Positions 1-9,367 of a stretch of DNA of 64,000 bases are shown piece after piece. The DNA lies in assembly GCA_964606735.1 (NCBI GenBank), contig CAZSHI010000005.1, forward strand, positions 1 to 64,000, in the 5' to 3' direction. Source of the DNA: UBA5109 sp964606735. GTDB taxonomy: Bacteria > Pseudomonadota > Gammaproteobacteria > Pseudomonadales > Pseudohongiellaceae. A program made the position numbers and the translations under genes. Within the stretch, counting starts at the first letter, position 1. The number at the start of each line of letters is the position of its first letter. Below the pieces are notes generated by a model, which saw only the letters and a list, made by a program, of their open reading frames with translations, ran no database searches and had not been told where the DNA came from.

Positions 1-104
1 ACATGGTAAAATAAGAGTGCAGGAAAGCACAGACTATGGAGCTTGATAAGCTTCGCCAACAAACACTGTGAGCCCAGTGTTTTCCTGATCTAAAAGGAAG
101 CAAC
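1..104 (+). other. Leader of gyrB and probable 3' end of the upstream gene
   Basis: All three plus-strand frames close within the first 46 bases (stops at 7-9, 12-14 and 44-46), so any gene entering from the left ends here. By synteny it would be recF, but too little is left to identify. A perfect 8-bp inverted repeat AAACACTG (61-68) / CAGTGTTT (75-82) with a 6-nt loop ends in four T. It could be a weak terminator after the upstream gene or a leader hairpin of gyrB. AAGGA (94-98) is the gyrB ribosome binding site. Confidence 0.4.
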
Positions 105-2522
105 ATGGCAGAAAAGAGTAATTACGACTCCTCCAGTATCAAGGTGCTTAAAGGCCTGGATGCTGTTCGCAAACGCCCCGGTATGTATATCGGCGATACC
201 GATGACGGCACCGGCTTGCACCACATGGTTTTCGAGCTGGTAGATAACTCCATTGACGAGGCCCTGGCGGGCCATTGTGACCTGATTACAGTAACCATTC
301 ACAGTGACGAGACGGTCAGCGTGTCAGATAATGGCCGCGGTATCCCCACCGAAATTCATGAAGAAGGCGTTTCTGCGGCTGAGGTGATCATGACAGTACT
401 GCATGCCGGCGGGAAGTTTGACGATAACAGCTATAAGGTCTCAGGCGGCTTGCACGGAGTAGGTGTTTCTGTAGTAAACGCGCTCTCTTCTTACCTGAAG
501 CTGACCATCCATCGCGGCGGCAAAATTCATGAACAAACCTATCACCATGGTGTGCCGGAAAAAGCCCTGCAAGAAGTCGGGGATACAGAAATTACCGGGA
601 CAATCTGCCATTTCAAGCCTTCTGTTGATACGTTCACCAATATTGAGTTTCAATATGAAATCCTGGCTAAAAAACTTCGCGAGCTGGCCTTCCTGAATGC
701 CGGTGTCGCTATTGAGCTTTTTGATGAGCGCACCGATAAAAAAGAGCGCTTTAGATATGATGGCGGCCTGCAGGCTTTTGTTGCCTATCTCAACCAAAAT
801 AAAACGGCTATCAACAAGGTTTTTCATTTTGCGACTGAATCTGAGGATGGTATCGGGATTGAGGTTGCCATGCAGTGGAATGATGGCTACCAGGAAAATA
901 TCTACCCCTATACGAACAATATTCCACAACGAGATGGCGGCACTCATCTGGCCGGGTTTCGCGGCGCTCTCACCCGTGTGCTCAAATCCTATATCGACAA
1001 GGAAATTGAAAACAAACGGGGTAAAGAGGTTGCCACTTCAGGAGACGATGCCCGTGAAGGGCTGACGGCTATTATTTCGGTTAAGGTGCCGGATCCCAAG
1101 TTTTCCTCGCAAACCAAGGATAAACTGGTGTCTTCAGAGGTTAAGACGGCTGTAGAGCATGAAATGGGCAAGTTTTTCTCGGACTTTTTGCTGGAAAACC
1201 CCCAGGAAGCCAAAAACATTGTCAACAAAATGATCGATGCGGCGCGTGCGCGTGAGGCGGCACGAAAAGCACGTGAAATGACGCGGCGCAAAGGGGCGCT
1301 TGATGTTGCCGGACTGCCTGGAAAACTGGCCGATTGTCAGGAAAAAGACCCTGCTCTGTCAGAAATATATATTGTAGAGGGTGATTCTGCGGGTGGTTCT
1401 GCCAAACAGGGAAGAAACCGAAAAAATCAGGCGATTTTGCCACTGAAAGGCAAAATCCTTAATGTTGAAAAAGCGCGCTTTGACAAGATGTTAAGCTCGG
1501 CTGAAATTGGAACCCTCATCAAGGCACTGGGTTGCGGCATAGGCGGAGAAGAATTTAGCCCAGACTCCCTGCGCTATCACCGGATTATTATCATGACTGA
1601 TGCGGATGTTGATGGCTCACATATTCGTACCCTGCTGTTAACCTTTTTCTTTAGACAGATGCGCGAGCTGATAGAGCGTGGTCATATCTATATTGCTCAG
1701 CCACCACTGTATAAAATTCGCAAAGGCAAACAAGAGCAGTACCTGAAGGATGATGAAGAGCTGGCACAGTACCAGGTGCAAAATGCATTGGATGGTGCGA
1801 GTCTGCATGTCAGCAAGGATGCGCCTGGCATAAGTGGTGAGGCGCTTGAAGATCTGGTAGGCCGCTATCGCAAGGTTCAAAAAATCATCAAACGGCATGC
1901 ACAGCATTACCCCATGGATGTTCTGCAGGCTCTCATCACCCTGCAACCATTACAGGCTGCTCAGATGGGCGATGAAGCATATGTTCAAAGCTGGGTTGAG
2001 GCTCTGCAGGCAGCGGTGGCCAAATCCCAGATCAGCGGGGCGCTTTATGTGTTTTCCTGCAAATATGATGAAGAAGAAAAGCTGTATGAGCCTTTGTTGA
2101 CGTCCACGATTCATGGTGTCAAGCGTAAGGCTGCTCTCACGCCAGAGTTCTTTAACTCATTGGATTATAAGGAAATTTGTCAAATGGGTGAGGCGCTTGA
2201 AGGGCTGATCGAAGAAGGCGCCTACGTACAGCGTGCTGATAAGCAGCAGAAAGTCGGCTCTTTCAGGGAGGCTCTGGACTGGTTAATGGCTGATGGAATG
2301 AAAGGCCATTATTTGCAGCGTTATAAAGGTCTGGGTGAAATGAATCCTGAGCAGTTGTGGGAGACTACGATGGATCCGACATTCCGGCGCATGTCTAGAG
2401 TAACAGTCAAAGACGCAATGGCAAGTGATCAGCTATTTTCCACCCTGATGGGTGATCAGGTAGAACCTCGTCGCGAGTTTATCGAAATGAACGCCTTGAC
2501 GGTTTCCAATCTCGACGTGTGA
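105..2522 (+). CDS. gyrB: DNA gyrase subunit B
   Basis: This is the ATPase subunit of type IIA topoisomerase, which with GyrA introduces negative supercoils. At 805 aa it matches the long enteric/Pseudomonas form, including the extra domain inserted in the C-terminal Toprim half. The GHKL ATPase domain occupies about residues 1-220 (VDNSIDEALAG, DNGRGIP, GGLHGVGVSVVNALS), followed by the transducer domain to about 390. The Toprim region has EGDSAGGSAKQGR and the metal-binding DADVDGSHIRTL. The tail QRYKGLGEMNPEQLWETTMD is typical. The ATG at 105 has AAGGA 6 nt upstream. The gene faces the minus-strand acyltransferase gene. Confidence 0.98.
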   Translation: MAEKSNYDSSSIKVLKGLDAVRKRPGMYIGDTDDGTGLHHMVFELVDNSIDEALAGHCDLITVTIHSDETVSVSDNGRGIPTEIHEEGVSAAEVIMTVLHAGGKFDDNSYKVSGGLHGVGVSVVNALSSYLKLTIHRGGKIHEQTYHHGVPEKALQEVGDTEITGTICHFKPSVDTFTNIEFQYEILAKKLRELAFLNAGVAIELFDERTDKKERFRYDGGLQAFVAYLNQNKTAINKVFHFATESEDGIGIEVAMQWNDGYQENIYPYTNNIPQRDGGTHLAGFRGALTRVLKSYIDKEIENKRGKEVATSGDDAREGLTAIISVKVPDPKFSSQTKDKLVSSEVKTAVEHEMGKFFSDFLLENPQEAKNIVNKMIDAARAREAARKAREMTRRKGALDVAGLPGKLADCQEKDPALSEIYIVEGDSAGGSAKQGRNRKNQAILPLKGKILNVEKARFDKMLSSAEIGTLIKALGCGIGGEEFSPDSLRYHRIIIMTDADVDGSHIRTLLLTFFFRQMRELIERGHIYIAQPPLYKIRKGKQEQYLKDDEELAQYQVQNALDGASLHVSKDAPGISGEALEDLVGRYRKVQKIIKRHAQHYPMDVLQALITLQPLQAAQMGDEAYVQSWVEALQAAVAKSQISGALYVFSCKYDEEEKLYEPLLTSTIHGVKRKAALTPEFFNSLDYKEICQMGEALEGLIEEGAYVQRADKQQKVGSFREALDWLMADGMKGHYLQRYKGLGEMNPEQLWETTMDPTFRRMSRVTVKDAMASDQLFSTLMGDQVEPRREFIEMNALTVSNLDV

Positions 2523-2535
2523 ATCAAGCAACGGC

Positions 2536-2554
2536 GCATATGCCAAACATATGC
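2536..2554. repeat. Small inverted repeat between convergent gyrB and plsC-like genes
   Basis: GCATATG (2536-2542) and CATATGC (2548-2554) form a perfect 7-bp inverted repeat with a 5-nt loop in the 61-bp space between the two stop codons. No T tract follows on either strand, so it is not a typical intrinsic terminator. It may still block readthrough or stabilise 3' ends. Confidence 0.35.
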
Positions 2555-2583
2555 ACAGTGCGGTTCTAGAGTTCGTTCATTGA

Positions 2584-3282
2584 TTAAAGCGCCTGTTTAA
2601 TCCATTTTTCGGCTTTCCTTGTCAGCTCTCTGGCATCTTTTCCTTGGGTCTCCATGGCTGAACCGATCACGACATCTATGGTGCCGGGATATTTGAGAAA
2701 CTTCCCACTGGGCCAGAAAAGCCCCGCGTTATGCGCAACGGGTAATAATTTGACGCCGGCATCGATAGCAAGCGTAGCCCCGCCACTCTGGTAGGTTCGC
2801 TCCTCGCCTGGCGGAACGCGTGTTCCTTCAGGGAAAATCAGAACAGAAATACCCTTGGTTAGGCGCTCCTTCCCTTGCTGCATTAAAACACGACGCGCCT
2901 TGAACTTTTGTTTCCGATCAATGGCTATGGGTTTGAGTAAGGAAAGCGCCCAGCCAAAAAAAGGCAAGCTGAGCAATTCTTTTTTGAGAATTGCAGATAC
3001 GGGCGAAAAATAAGCGTAAAGAAAAATGGTTTCCCAGGGGCTTTGATGATTACTGATAATAACTACAGGGAGCTCTGGAATATTGCTTTGACCGCTGACC
3101 CGTATGCGAATGCCGCAGCAGAATTTGAGCCAGAAAAATATAAAATGATTCCAATGGAGAAAAAAACGATAACGACCTGGCATGGTCAGGAAAGGGCCGA
3201 TCAGTATACACAGACAGGCAGAAACCAGTAGTGAAATGAAGAAACCAATATAAAAAAACAGTGAACGTAGAAAAATGAGCAT
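2584..3282 (-). CDS. 1-acyl-sn-glycerol-3-phosphate acyltransferase (PlsC family)
   Basis: A membrane-bound acyltransferase of the PlsC/LPLAT family, expected to acylate lysophosphatidic acid to phosphatidic acid in phospholipid synthesis. It is 232 aa with an N-terminal hydrophobic segment (residues 1-30). The NHQSPWET motif has the acidic residue of HX4D replaced by Glu, as in many gamma-proteobacterial members. FPEGTRVPPGE is the second acyltransferase motif. The gene starts 1 nt after the gmhB stop, so the two are translationally linked. The genome may hold another plsC, so the substrate could be specialised. Confidence 0.88.
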   Translation of the reverse strand: MLIFLRSLFFYIGFFISLLVSACLCILIGPFLTMPGRYRFFLHWNHFIFFWLKFCCGIRIRVSGQSNIPELPVVIISNHQSPWETIFLYAYFSPVSAILKKELLSLPFFGWALSLLKPIAIDRKQKFKARRVLMQQGKERLTKGISVLIFPEGTRVPPGEERTYQSGGATLAIDAGVKLLPVAHNAGLFWPSGKFLKYPGTIDVVIGSAMETQGKDARELTRKAEKWIKQAL

Positions 3283-3283
3283 G

Positions 3284-3829
3284 TTAATCCAGAATATGGG
3301 TGACGGCTGAGCTCAAGTCATCATAGATTGAAACCTGTTTCTTGAAATTATCTGACAAGTTAGCTTCAGTTTGAGCGCCCTTACCACTACGTACAAGAAT
3401 CGGCTGGCAGGACATGGACAGAGCAGCCTCAATATCTTTAAGAGTATCACCTATAAAAAAAACATCATGCAGAGAAAGATCGAATTCACGCTCAATTTGC
3501 TGAAGCATACCTGGCCGCGGTTTACGACAAAGGCAGTTATCGTCAGGCAGGTGGGGACAGTAAAAAATAGCATCAATCTGGCCGCCAGCTTCTTCTACAA
3601 GACTCTGCATATAGTTGTGGATATTGGCTAGATCGACTTCTGTAAATAAGCCCCTGGCTAGGCCTGACTGATTACTGACAATCATGACAGAAAACCCGGC
3701 CTTGGAAAGACGCGCTATGGCTTCGATACTCCCTGGAATTGGTCGCCACTCATCGACAGATTTGATGTATTCATCGGAGTCTAAATTGATGACGCCGTCC
3801 CGATCGAGTATGACCAGTTTGCTTGTCAC
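3284..3829 (-). CDS. gmhB: D-glycero-beta-D-manno-heptose-1,7-bisphosphate 7-phosphatase
   Basis: A HAD-superfamily phosphatase that removes the 7-phosphate in ADP-heptose synthesis for the LPS inner core. It is 181 aa, the normal length. Motif I is LDRDGVINLD, motif II SNQSG, and motif IV IGDTLKDIEAA. The zinc-binding insert CPHLPDDNCLCRKPRPG distinguishes GmhB from related histidinol phosphatases. It lies 2 nt after glyS and 1 nt before plsC in a glyQ-glyS-gmhB-plsC operon on the minus strand. Confidence 0.95.
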   Translation of the reverse strand: MTSKLVILDRDGVINLDSDEYIKSVDEWRPIPGSIEAIARLSKAGFSVMIVSNQSGLARGLFTEVDLANIHNYMQSLVEEAGGQIDAIFYCPHLPDDNCLCRKPRPGMLQQIEREFDLSLHDVFFIGDTLKDIEAALSMSCQPILVRSGKGAQTEANLSDNFKKQVSIYDDLSSAVTHILD

Positions 3830-3831
3830 GA

Positions 3832-5907
3832 CTATGACGCTTGAAGATAGGATATGTCGGCAATTTGTAAAAACAGTTCGCGTACAGAAGAAAGCAGAGA
3901 CTGTCTATTTTGCCGAACAGAAAGGTCATCAACGTTGACCATGACTGTGTCGAAGAATTGTTCGAGAGGTTTCTGCAGTGTTGCCATATGCTCGAGCGCT
4001 TGTTGAAACTGTCTGTCTTTTATGAGCGGGGTCGTTATTGTAAGGACGTTGGTAAACGCATCATATAAAGCCAGCTCTGCATCTTCATTTAATAGGGTCT
4101 GGTCAACTTCAGCTGTGGGAACTGAATCGAGTTTGGCAAGAATATTAGCAACACGCTTATTAGCAGCAGCCAAGGATTGAGCCTGCGGCAATTTTGCAAA
4201 GTGACTGACGGCCTTGACTCGGTGCTCAAACAGAACGGGCAGGTTAGGTCTGACAGCATCGACCGCTTGAAAAGAGCGTGTATCAACACCCTGCTCTGAA
4301 AAATAGGTGCGTAAACGTTCAAAGATGAAATCCATAATCCTTTGTTCCAGACCGGCCTGTTCTGGAAGCTCAGCAAAGGCAGATATGGATTGCTGTATAC
4401 AGCTTAGCAGATCAAGAGGCAGTTGTTTTTCAAGAAGGATACGGAGGATCCCCAAAGCCGCCCGGCGCAGAGCAAAGGGATCCTTGGAGCCTGAAGGTGG
4501 CTGACCAATACCAAAAAGTCCGGTGATGGTATCGATACGGTCCGCAAGAGCCAGGATAGTGCCGGTCATCGAGTCAGGCAAGGCGTCACCAGAAAAGCGT
4601 GGCAAATAATGCTCTTGAATGGCCTGCGCTACTTCAGGATGCTCCTTGTCATGTTCTGCATAATAACGTCCCATAGTGCCCTGTAGTTCAGCAAATTCAC
4701 CTACCATGTTGGAAAGCAGGTCACACTTACAAAGCTGTGCAGCGCGTTGACAAAGAGCTGGTTCTGCATCGAACTCTCCGGCCAGAAAAACAGCCAGGTT
4801 TTCAATACGGCTTACCTTGTCATACACAGAACCTAATTCATTCTGGAAAATAACACGTTTTAAGGTGTCCAGATGAGAATTGAGCGGCCGGTTGAGGTCC
4901 TGCTGGAAAAAGAAGGCTGCATCAGCAAGTCTAGGCCCGATGACTTTTTCATTGCCCTTGATGACCTGAGGAGGATCTTCACTTTCGATATTACTGATAG
5001 TAATGAAATGAGGCAGCAGTTGTCCCTGATTATCAAGCAGGTGGAAACATTTTTGGTGTTTCTTCAAGGAAGAGATCAGAGCTTCTTTGGGAACCTGAAG
5101 ATATGCCGGGTCAAAATTTCCCATTAGAACGACAGGCCACTCGACTAGTGCGGTAACTTCATCCAGGAGCTCATCATCCAGTTCTACCTGAGCATTCTTC
5201 ACGCTGGCCTGGTCAAGGACCATCGTTTTTATGCGTTCTCTACGTGCTGAAAATGACGGTTCAACCCAGCCTGTTGAGTGTAATAAAGCAGGGTAATCAT
5301 CCGCAGACTGTAAATGAATTGCCTGTGGGTGATGAAAACGGTGGCCATGCGTCTGGTTTGCTGCATCGAGCTCAAACAAGCGGGCAGGAATTACTTCATC
5401 GCCAAACAGCAGAACAAGCCAGTGTACCGGCCTGACAAATTCTTCTCGTGATGCCCCCCAGCGCATTCTTTTTGGAATAGGTAAGGCCGCCAGTGATTGT
5501 TGCAAGAGCTCAGGTATCAGTTCAGCACAGGGAGCACCAGCCTGTGTAGAAGCATAAAAAAGCTTTTCAAGTTTACCGTCATTTTTTTGCTGTAAGCCGC
5601 TGACATCGACCCCGCATGAAGTGGCGAAACCCAGAGCTGCCTTGGTAGGCTTACCTTCAGCATCAAAGGCGGCCTGCACGGCAGGGCCAAAACGTTCAAT
5701 ACTGATATCGTCCTGGGATTCTGCAAGAGCAAAAACTTTTAAGGCGAGGCGTCGTGGGCTTGCGAATATTTCTGTTTTTTCATAAGCCAGGCTGGCTGAG
5801 CGAAGCCGGTTCTCGAATTCGTTTTGAAAGGCTAGAGACAGGTTTGATAAGGCCTTTGGTGGCAGCTCCTCGGTGCCGACTTCTATCAAAAGGTCGCGTG
5901 TGGACAT
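3832..5907 (-). CDS. glyS: Glycyl-tRNA synthetase beta subunit
   Basis: This is the beta subunit of the bacterial alpha2beta2 glycyl-tRNA synthetase, carrying the tRNA-recognition and anticodon-binding parts. I start it at the ATG at 5907, which gives 691 aa beginning just before LLIEVGTEELPPKAL. The open frame runs 19 codons further upstream but those overlap glyQ. The chosen start is 1 nt after the glyQ stop and is preceded by GGGGAGGGGGC. GALYDAFTNV-like C-terminal sequence (ELALYDAFTNVLTITTPLI) belongs to the anticodon-binding DALR region. Confidence 0.97.
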   Translation of the reverse strand: MSTRDLLIEVGTEELPPKALSNLSLAFQNEFENRLRSASLAYEKTEIFASPRRLALKVFALAESQDDISIERFGPAVQAAFDAEGKPTKAALGFATSCGVDVSGLQQKNDGKLEKLFYASTQAGAPCAELIPELLQQSLAALPIPKRMRWGASREEFVRPVHWLVLLFGDEVIPARLFELDAANQTHGHRFHHPQAIHLQSADDYPALLHSTGWVEPSFSARRERIKTMVLDQASVKNAQVELDDELLDEVTALVEWPVVLMGNFDPAYLQVPKEALISSLKKHQKCFHLLDNQGQLLPHFITISNIESEDPPQVIKGNEKVIGPRLADAAFFFQQDLNRPLNSHLDTLKRVIFQNELGSVYDKVSRIENLAVFLAGEFDAEPALCQRAAQLCKCDLLSNMVGEFAELQGTMGRYYAEHDKEHPEVAQAIQEHYLPRFSGDALPDSMTGTILALADRIDTITGLFGIGQPPSGSKDPFALRRAALGILRILLEKQLPLDLLSCIQQSISAFAELPEQAGLEQRIMDFIFERLRTYFSEQGVDTRSFQAVDAVRPNLPVLFEHRVKAVSHFAKLPQAQSLAAANKRVANILAKLDSVPTAEVDQTLLNEDAELALYDAFTNVLTITTPLIKDRQFQQALEHMATLQKPLEQFFDTVMVNVDDLSVRQNRQSLLSSVRELFLQIADISYLQAS

Positions 5908-5908
5908 A

Positions 5909-6865
5909 CTAAGCCCCCTCCCCGTCTTCAAACTTTTGCAGGCACTCCTTGCGCATGGCTTCACTGGCCAGCGGGAACTTTAATCTGGCACGAGATCTGT
6001 AATATGCCTGTGCCACTTCACGGGCCAGGGTTCTGACGCGGAGAATGTAACGCTGACGCTCAGTCACTGAAATGGCGGAACGGGCATCCAGCAAGTTAAA
6101 AAAATGTGAAGCCTTAAGGACCATTTCATAGGCCGGCAATACCAGTTTCTGTTTGATCAGGTGCTGACACTGCTTTTCACAGTCATCAAAATTGGTAAAC
6201 AGAATGCCGGTGTCTGCCTCTTCAAAATTAAAAGCCGACATCTCGAGCTCGTTCTGATGAAACACATCACCGTAAGTCACCGGTCCATTCGGGGTATTGG
6301 CCCATAGCACATCATAAATGGAGTCTTTTTCCTGCAAGTACATGGCCAGGCGCTCAAGGCCATAGGTGATTTCGCCACTGACGGGATAACACTCCAGTCC
6401 GCCAACCTGCTGGAAATAGGTAAACTGGGTAATTTCCATGCCATTGAGCCATACTTCCCAGCCCAGGCCCCAGGCACCCAGTGTCGGGGATTCCCAATTA
6501 TCTTCAACAAATCGAATATCGTGAACTTTAGCGTCTATTCCAATATGTTTTAACGAATTTAGATACAGATCCTGAATGTTTAAGGGCGAAGGCTTCAAAA
6601 TAACTTGGAACTGATAATAATGTTGCAGGCGCATCGGGTTTTCGCCATAGCGCCCATCTGTGGGGCGTCGGCAGGGTTGCACATAGGCCGTATTCCAGTT
6701 CTCCGGGCCAATGGCGCGCAAAAAAGTGGCCGGATGAAAAGTGCCGGCACCGACTTCAAGATCGAGAGGCTGAACGATAACACAGCCCTGCTCGGCCCAG
6801 AACTGTTGCAATGCCAGGATTAATCCCTGGAAGCTTGAGGTGTCGGCATGACTGCTTTTGCTCAA
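5909..6865 (-). CDS. glyQ: Glycyl-tRNA synthetase alpha subunit
   Basis: The catalytic class II subunit that activates glycine with ATP. It is 318 aa, the usual length, with family signatures WAEQGCVIVQPLDLEVGAGT, YVQPCRRPTDGRYGENP and GLERLAMYLQ. It is first in the glyQ-glyS-gmhB-plsC operon. The 75-bp divergent space to the lipid A acyltransferase-like gene (6866-6940) must hold promoters for both directions. Confidence 0.98.
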   Translation of the reverse strand: MSKSSHADTSSFQGLILALQQFWAEQGCVIVQPLDLEVGAGTFHPATFLRAIGPENWNTAYVQPCRRPTDGRYGENPMRLQHYYQFQVILKPSPLNIQDLYLNSLKHIGIDAKVHDIRFVEDNWESPTLGAWGLGWEVWLNGMEITQFTYFQQVGGLECYPVSGEITYGLERLAMYLQEKDSIYDVLWANTPNGPVTYGDVFHQNELEMSAFNFEEADTGILFTNFDDCEKQCQHLIKQKLVLPAYEMVLKASHFFNLLDARSAISVTERQRYILRVRTLAREVAQAYYRSRARLKFPLASEAMRKECLQKFEDGEGA

Positions 6866-6940
6866 AAGTGCATCCTTCTATGTTGGTTGATTGTCTTAAG
6901 CGGGCATGGAAGCCGGCAATTATCCTAAAAACTGAGGGCA

Positions 6941-7903
6941 ATGGCGAGGAATAACTTGGCGCGAACCTGCCCGACGGAGTATGCTTTTGCGGCTTTCAAG
7001 TGTAAAACAAGGCAGGTTGACCCGTTGAAGTCCGGATTAAGCATTGTATTTATACGACTTATGGCGCTATTTCCACTAGAAATGGCGCGAACGGTCGGGA
7101 AAATGCTGGGATATTGCGCCTATCTTGGTCGTTCCAGGCTCTATTATACGAGCCAGACCAATATACAACTATGCTTCCCCGGCCTCAGTGGCGATGAGCG
7201 CCAGGCATTGATCAAAAACAGCCTAATGAATACCGGCATGACTCTGGCAGAAAGCGGCGCTGTCTGGCTCTGGCCGGTGGAAAAAATTATGGCAAAACTC
7301 CTCGAAATTGAAGGTGCCGAGCTGCTAAATGATGCCAGACAGAGTGGCCGCGGACTCATTCTGATAGGGCCCCATCACGGTAACTGGGAATTAATGGGGC
7401 TTTATCTCAGCACCCTGGGGCAATGTGCCCAGCTTTATCAGCCGCCTAAAAATGCCGCACTGGACAAGCTGCTTTACCGGGCCCGGAGTCGGGGCAGCGC
7501 GGCCATGTATCCAGCAAACAGCAAGGGCGTAGCAGCAATTCTGGCGGCCTTAAAGCGAGGTGAAATGTGCGGCATCCTGCCTGATCAAGTGCCGATGCCT
7601 AACGCGGGAAAATTTGCCCCTTTTTTTGGCCATGATGCGTACACCATGACCTTGATTAGCCGCTTGCTACAAAAAACCGGTGCCAGGGCTTTACTCACTT
7701 ATGCGCGGCGCGAAAAAGGCGGTTTTAGGATAATTATCCAGGAGCCCGACCCGCTGATATATGCCAAGCATATGCAAGACGCTTTGGCTGGCCTTAACAA
7801 AACCGTTGAAATGGCAGCCAGGGATGCTGTTGAACAGTATCAATGGGAGTATAAGCGTTTCCGTTATCAGCCTGAGGGCAAACAAGAGCCCTATACGCGT
7901 TAG
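6941..7903 (+). CDS. Lipid A biosynthesis acyltransferase (LpxL/HtrB family)
   Basis: An inner-membrane-associated acyltransferase of the LpxL/LpxM family, which adds a secondary acyl chain to Kdo-lipid A. The catalytic HX4E motif is HHGNWE near residue 143, and GILPDQVPMPNAGKFAPFFG corresponds to the family's DQ-rich second motif. It is 320 aa. The ATG at 6941 has GAGG 4 nt upstream; a TTG at 7027 is an alternative because the first 28 residues are atypical. In Pseudomonas a similar gene sits next to glyQ. It ends 1 nt from the convergent trkH stop. Which acyl chain it transfers cannot be told. Confidence 0.85.
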   Translation: MARNNLARTCPTEYAFAAFKCKTRQVDPLKSGLSIVFIRLMALFPLEMARTVGKMLGYCAYLGRSRLYYTSQTNIQLCFPGLSGDERQALIKNSLMNTGMTLAESGAVWLWPVEKIMAKLLEIEGAELLNDARQSGRGLILIGPHHGNWELMGLYLSTLGQCAQLYQPPKNAALDKLLYRARSRGSAAMYPANSKGVAAILAALKRGEMCGILPDQVPMPNAGKFAPFFGHDAYTMTLISRLLQKTGARALLTYARREKGGFRIIIQEPDPLIYAKHMQDALAGLNKTVEMAARDAVEQYQWEYKRFRYQPEGKQEPYTR

Positions 7904-7904
7904 A

Positions 7905-9353
7905 TCAATCACGCCAGAACTGGGGGGTGAGCAGCACCAGCAAAGTGAATACTTCCAGGCGCCCCAACAACATACCCAGACAGAGTATCCATTTACTGGA
8001 GCTTGGCATCCCGCCGTAAGTTTGAGCGACATCACCAAGTCCAGGGCCCAGGTTATTGATACTGGCACCGACGGCTGTAAAGGCAGTAGTGATATCAAGG
8101 CCGGTCGCCAGCAGGGCTAGCAGCATGGTCATGTAAGCCATGACGTAGACAGAAAAGAAGCCCCATACAGATTCAATGACCCGGTCCGGTACGCGGTTAT
8201 GGCCAAGCTTGATTGGAATAACGGCATTGGGATGAATCAAGCGTTTCAGTTCACGAAAACCCTGCTTGATAATCAGTACGATTCGGATGACTTTCATGCC
8301 GCCACCGGTTGATCCGGCACATGAGCCGATGATAGCCATGTAGAACAACAAAAAAGGCAGGAAGGTCGGCCAAGCGCTAAAATCGGCTGAACTAAATCCC
8401 GTTGTCGTACTGATGGAAACAACTGCAAAGGTTCCCTTAAGCAACGCTTCACTGAATTCATAGGTCTCTGACAGGGTCAGGAATAAAACCGTGACAAGTG
8501 CAATGGTCAGCAGCATCATGAGGTAAAAGCGCAGTTCGGTATCAGGCCAGTATGAACGGAAGCTGCGTGTCCGAATGGCGAGAAAATGCAGGGCAAAGTT
8601 GATGCCGGAGATGACCATGAAAACAACTGCTATGATTTCAATGGCTGGATTCTGGAAATAGCCGATACTCGCATCGTGCGTTGAAAAGCCGCCAATGGCG
8701 ATGGTTGCATAGCTGTGGCAGATGGCATCGAAAGGAGACATTCCGGCCAGGTAATAGGCGAGGGCACAAATGGCGGTCAGGGTGACATACAGAAACAACA
8801 GCGCTTTGGCCGTTTCAGTGACGCGGGGTAGCAGCTTGTTATCTTTAACCGGCCCCGGGCTTTCTGCTTTATAGAGTTGCATACCACCAATGCCCAACAT
8901 CGGCAGGATGGCGACGGCGATGGCGATAATACCCATACCACCAAGCCACTGTAGCTGCTGACGGTAATAAAGTATGGTCAGCGGCAGCTGATCAAGCCCG
9001 GATAAGACGGTGGCGCCGGTAGTTGTTAACCCTGAAACGGATTCAAAAATAGCGTCAGTAAAAGACATGCTGATGGTATCAATGACCAGAAAAGGAATGG
9101 CGCCGAAGGTGCTGAGCACCGTCCAGAACAGTGTCACGATTAAAAAACAGTCACGGGTGCGTAGATCTGACCTGATGTTATGAGCAGGAAACCAGAAGAT
9201 TAATCCGCATAGAAAGGTAATGAGAAATGCGCTGATAAAGGCTGACAGGGTGCCATCATTGAACAGGTAGGCAAGGCCGATCGGGGGAATCAGGGTGAAA
9301 CTGAAGAGCATTAATAAGATGCCCAATATGCGAAATATGACGGATAGATGCAT
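7905..9353 (-). CDS. trkH: Trk potassium uptake channel subunit TrkH
   Basis: The K+-translocating membrane subunit of the Trk system, 482 aa with many hydrophobic helices. The four selectivity-filter loops of the fourfold MPM repeat are visible: VSGLTTTGATVLS, YATIAIGGFSTHD, SISTTTGFSSADF and GASINNLGPGLG. It lies 14 nt downstream of trkA, its gating subunit, at the end of the def-fmt-rsmB-trkA-trkH run. GTMKVI-like STGGGMKVIRIVLI follows the third repeat. Confidence 0.97.
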   Translation of the reverse strand: MHLSVIFRILGILLMLFSFTLIPPIGLAYLFNDGTLSAFISAFLITFLCGLIFWFPAHNIRSDLRTRDCFLIVTLFWTVLSTFGAIPFLVIDTISMSFTDAIFESVSGLTTTGATVLSGLDQLPLTILYYRQQLQWLGGMGIIAIAVAILPMLGIGGMQLYKAESPGPVKDNKLLPRVTETAKALLFLYVTLTAICALAYYLAGMSPFDAICHSYATIAIGGFSTHDASIGYFQNPAIEIIAVVFMVISGINFALHFLAIRTRSFRSYWPDTELRFYLMMLLTIALVTVLFLTLSETYEFSEALLKGTFAVVSISTTTGFSSADFSAWPTFLPFLLFYMAIIGSCAGSTGGGMKVIRIVLIIKQGFRELKRLIHPNAVIPIKLGHNRVPDRVIESVWGFFSVYVMAYMTMLLALLATGLDITTAFTAVGASINNLGPGLGDVAQTYGGMPSSSKWILCLGMLLGRLEVFTLLVLLTPQFWRD

Positions 9354-9367
9354 TGTCAGCTTTGGTG

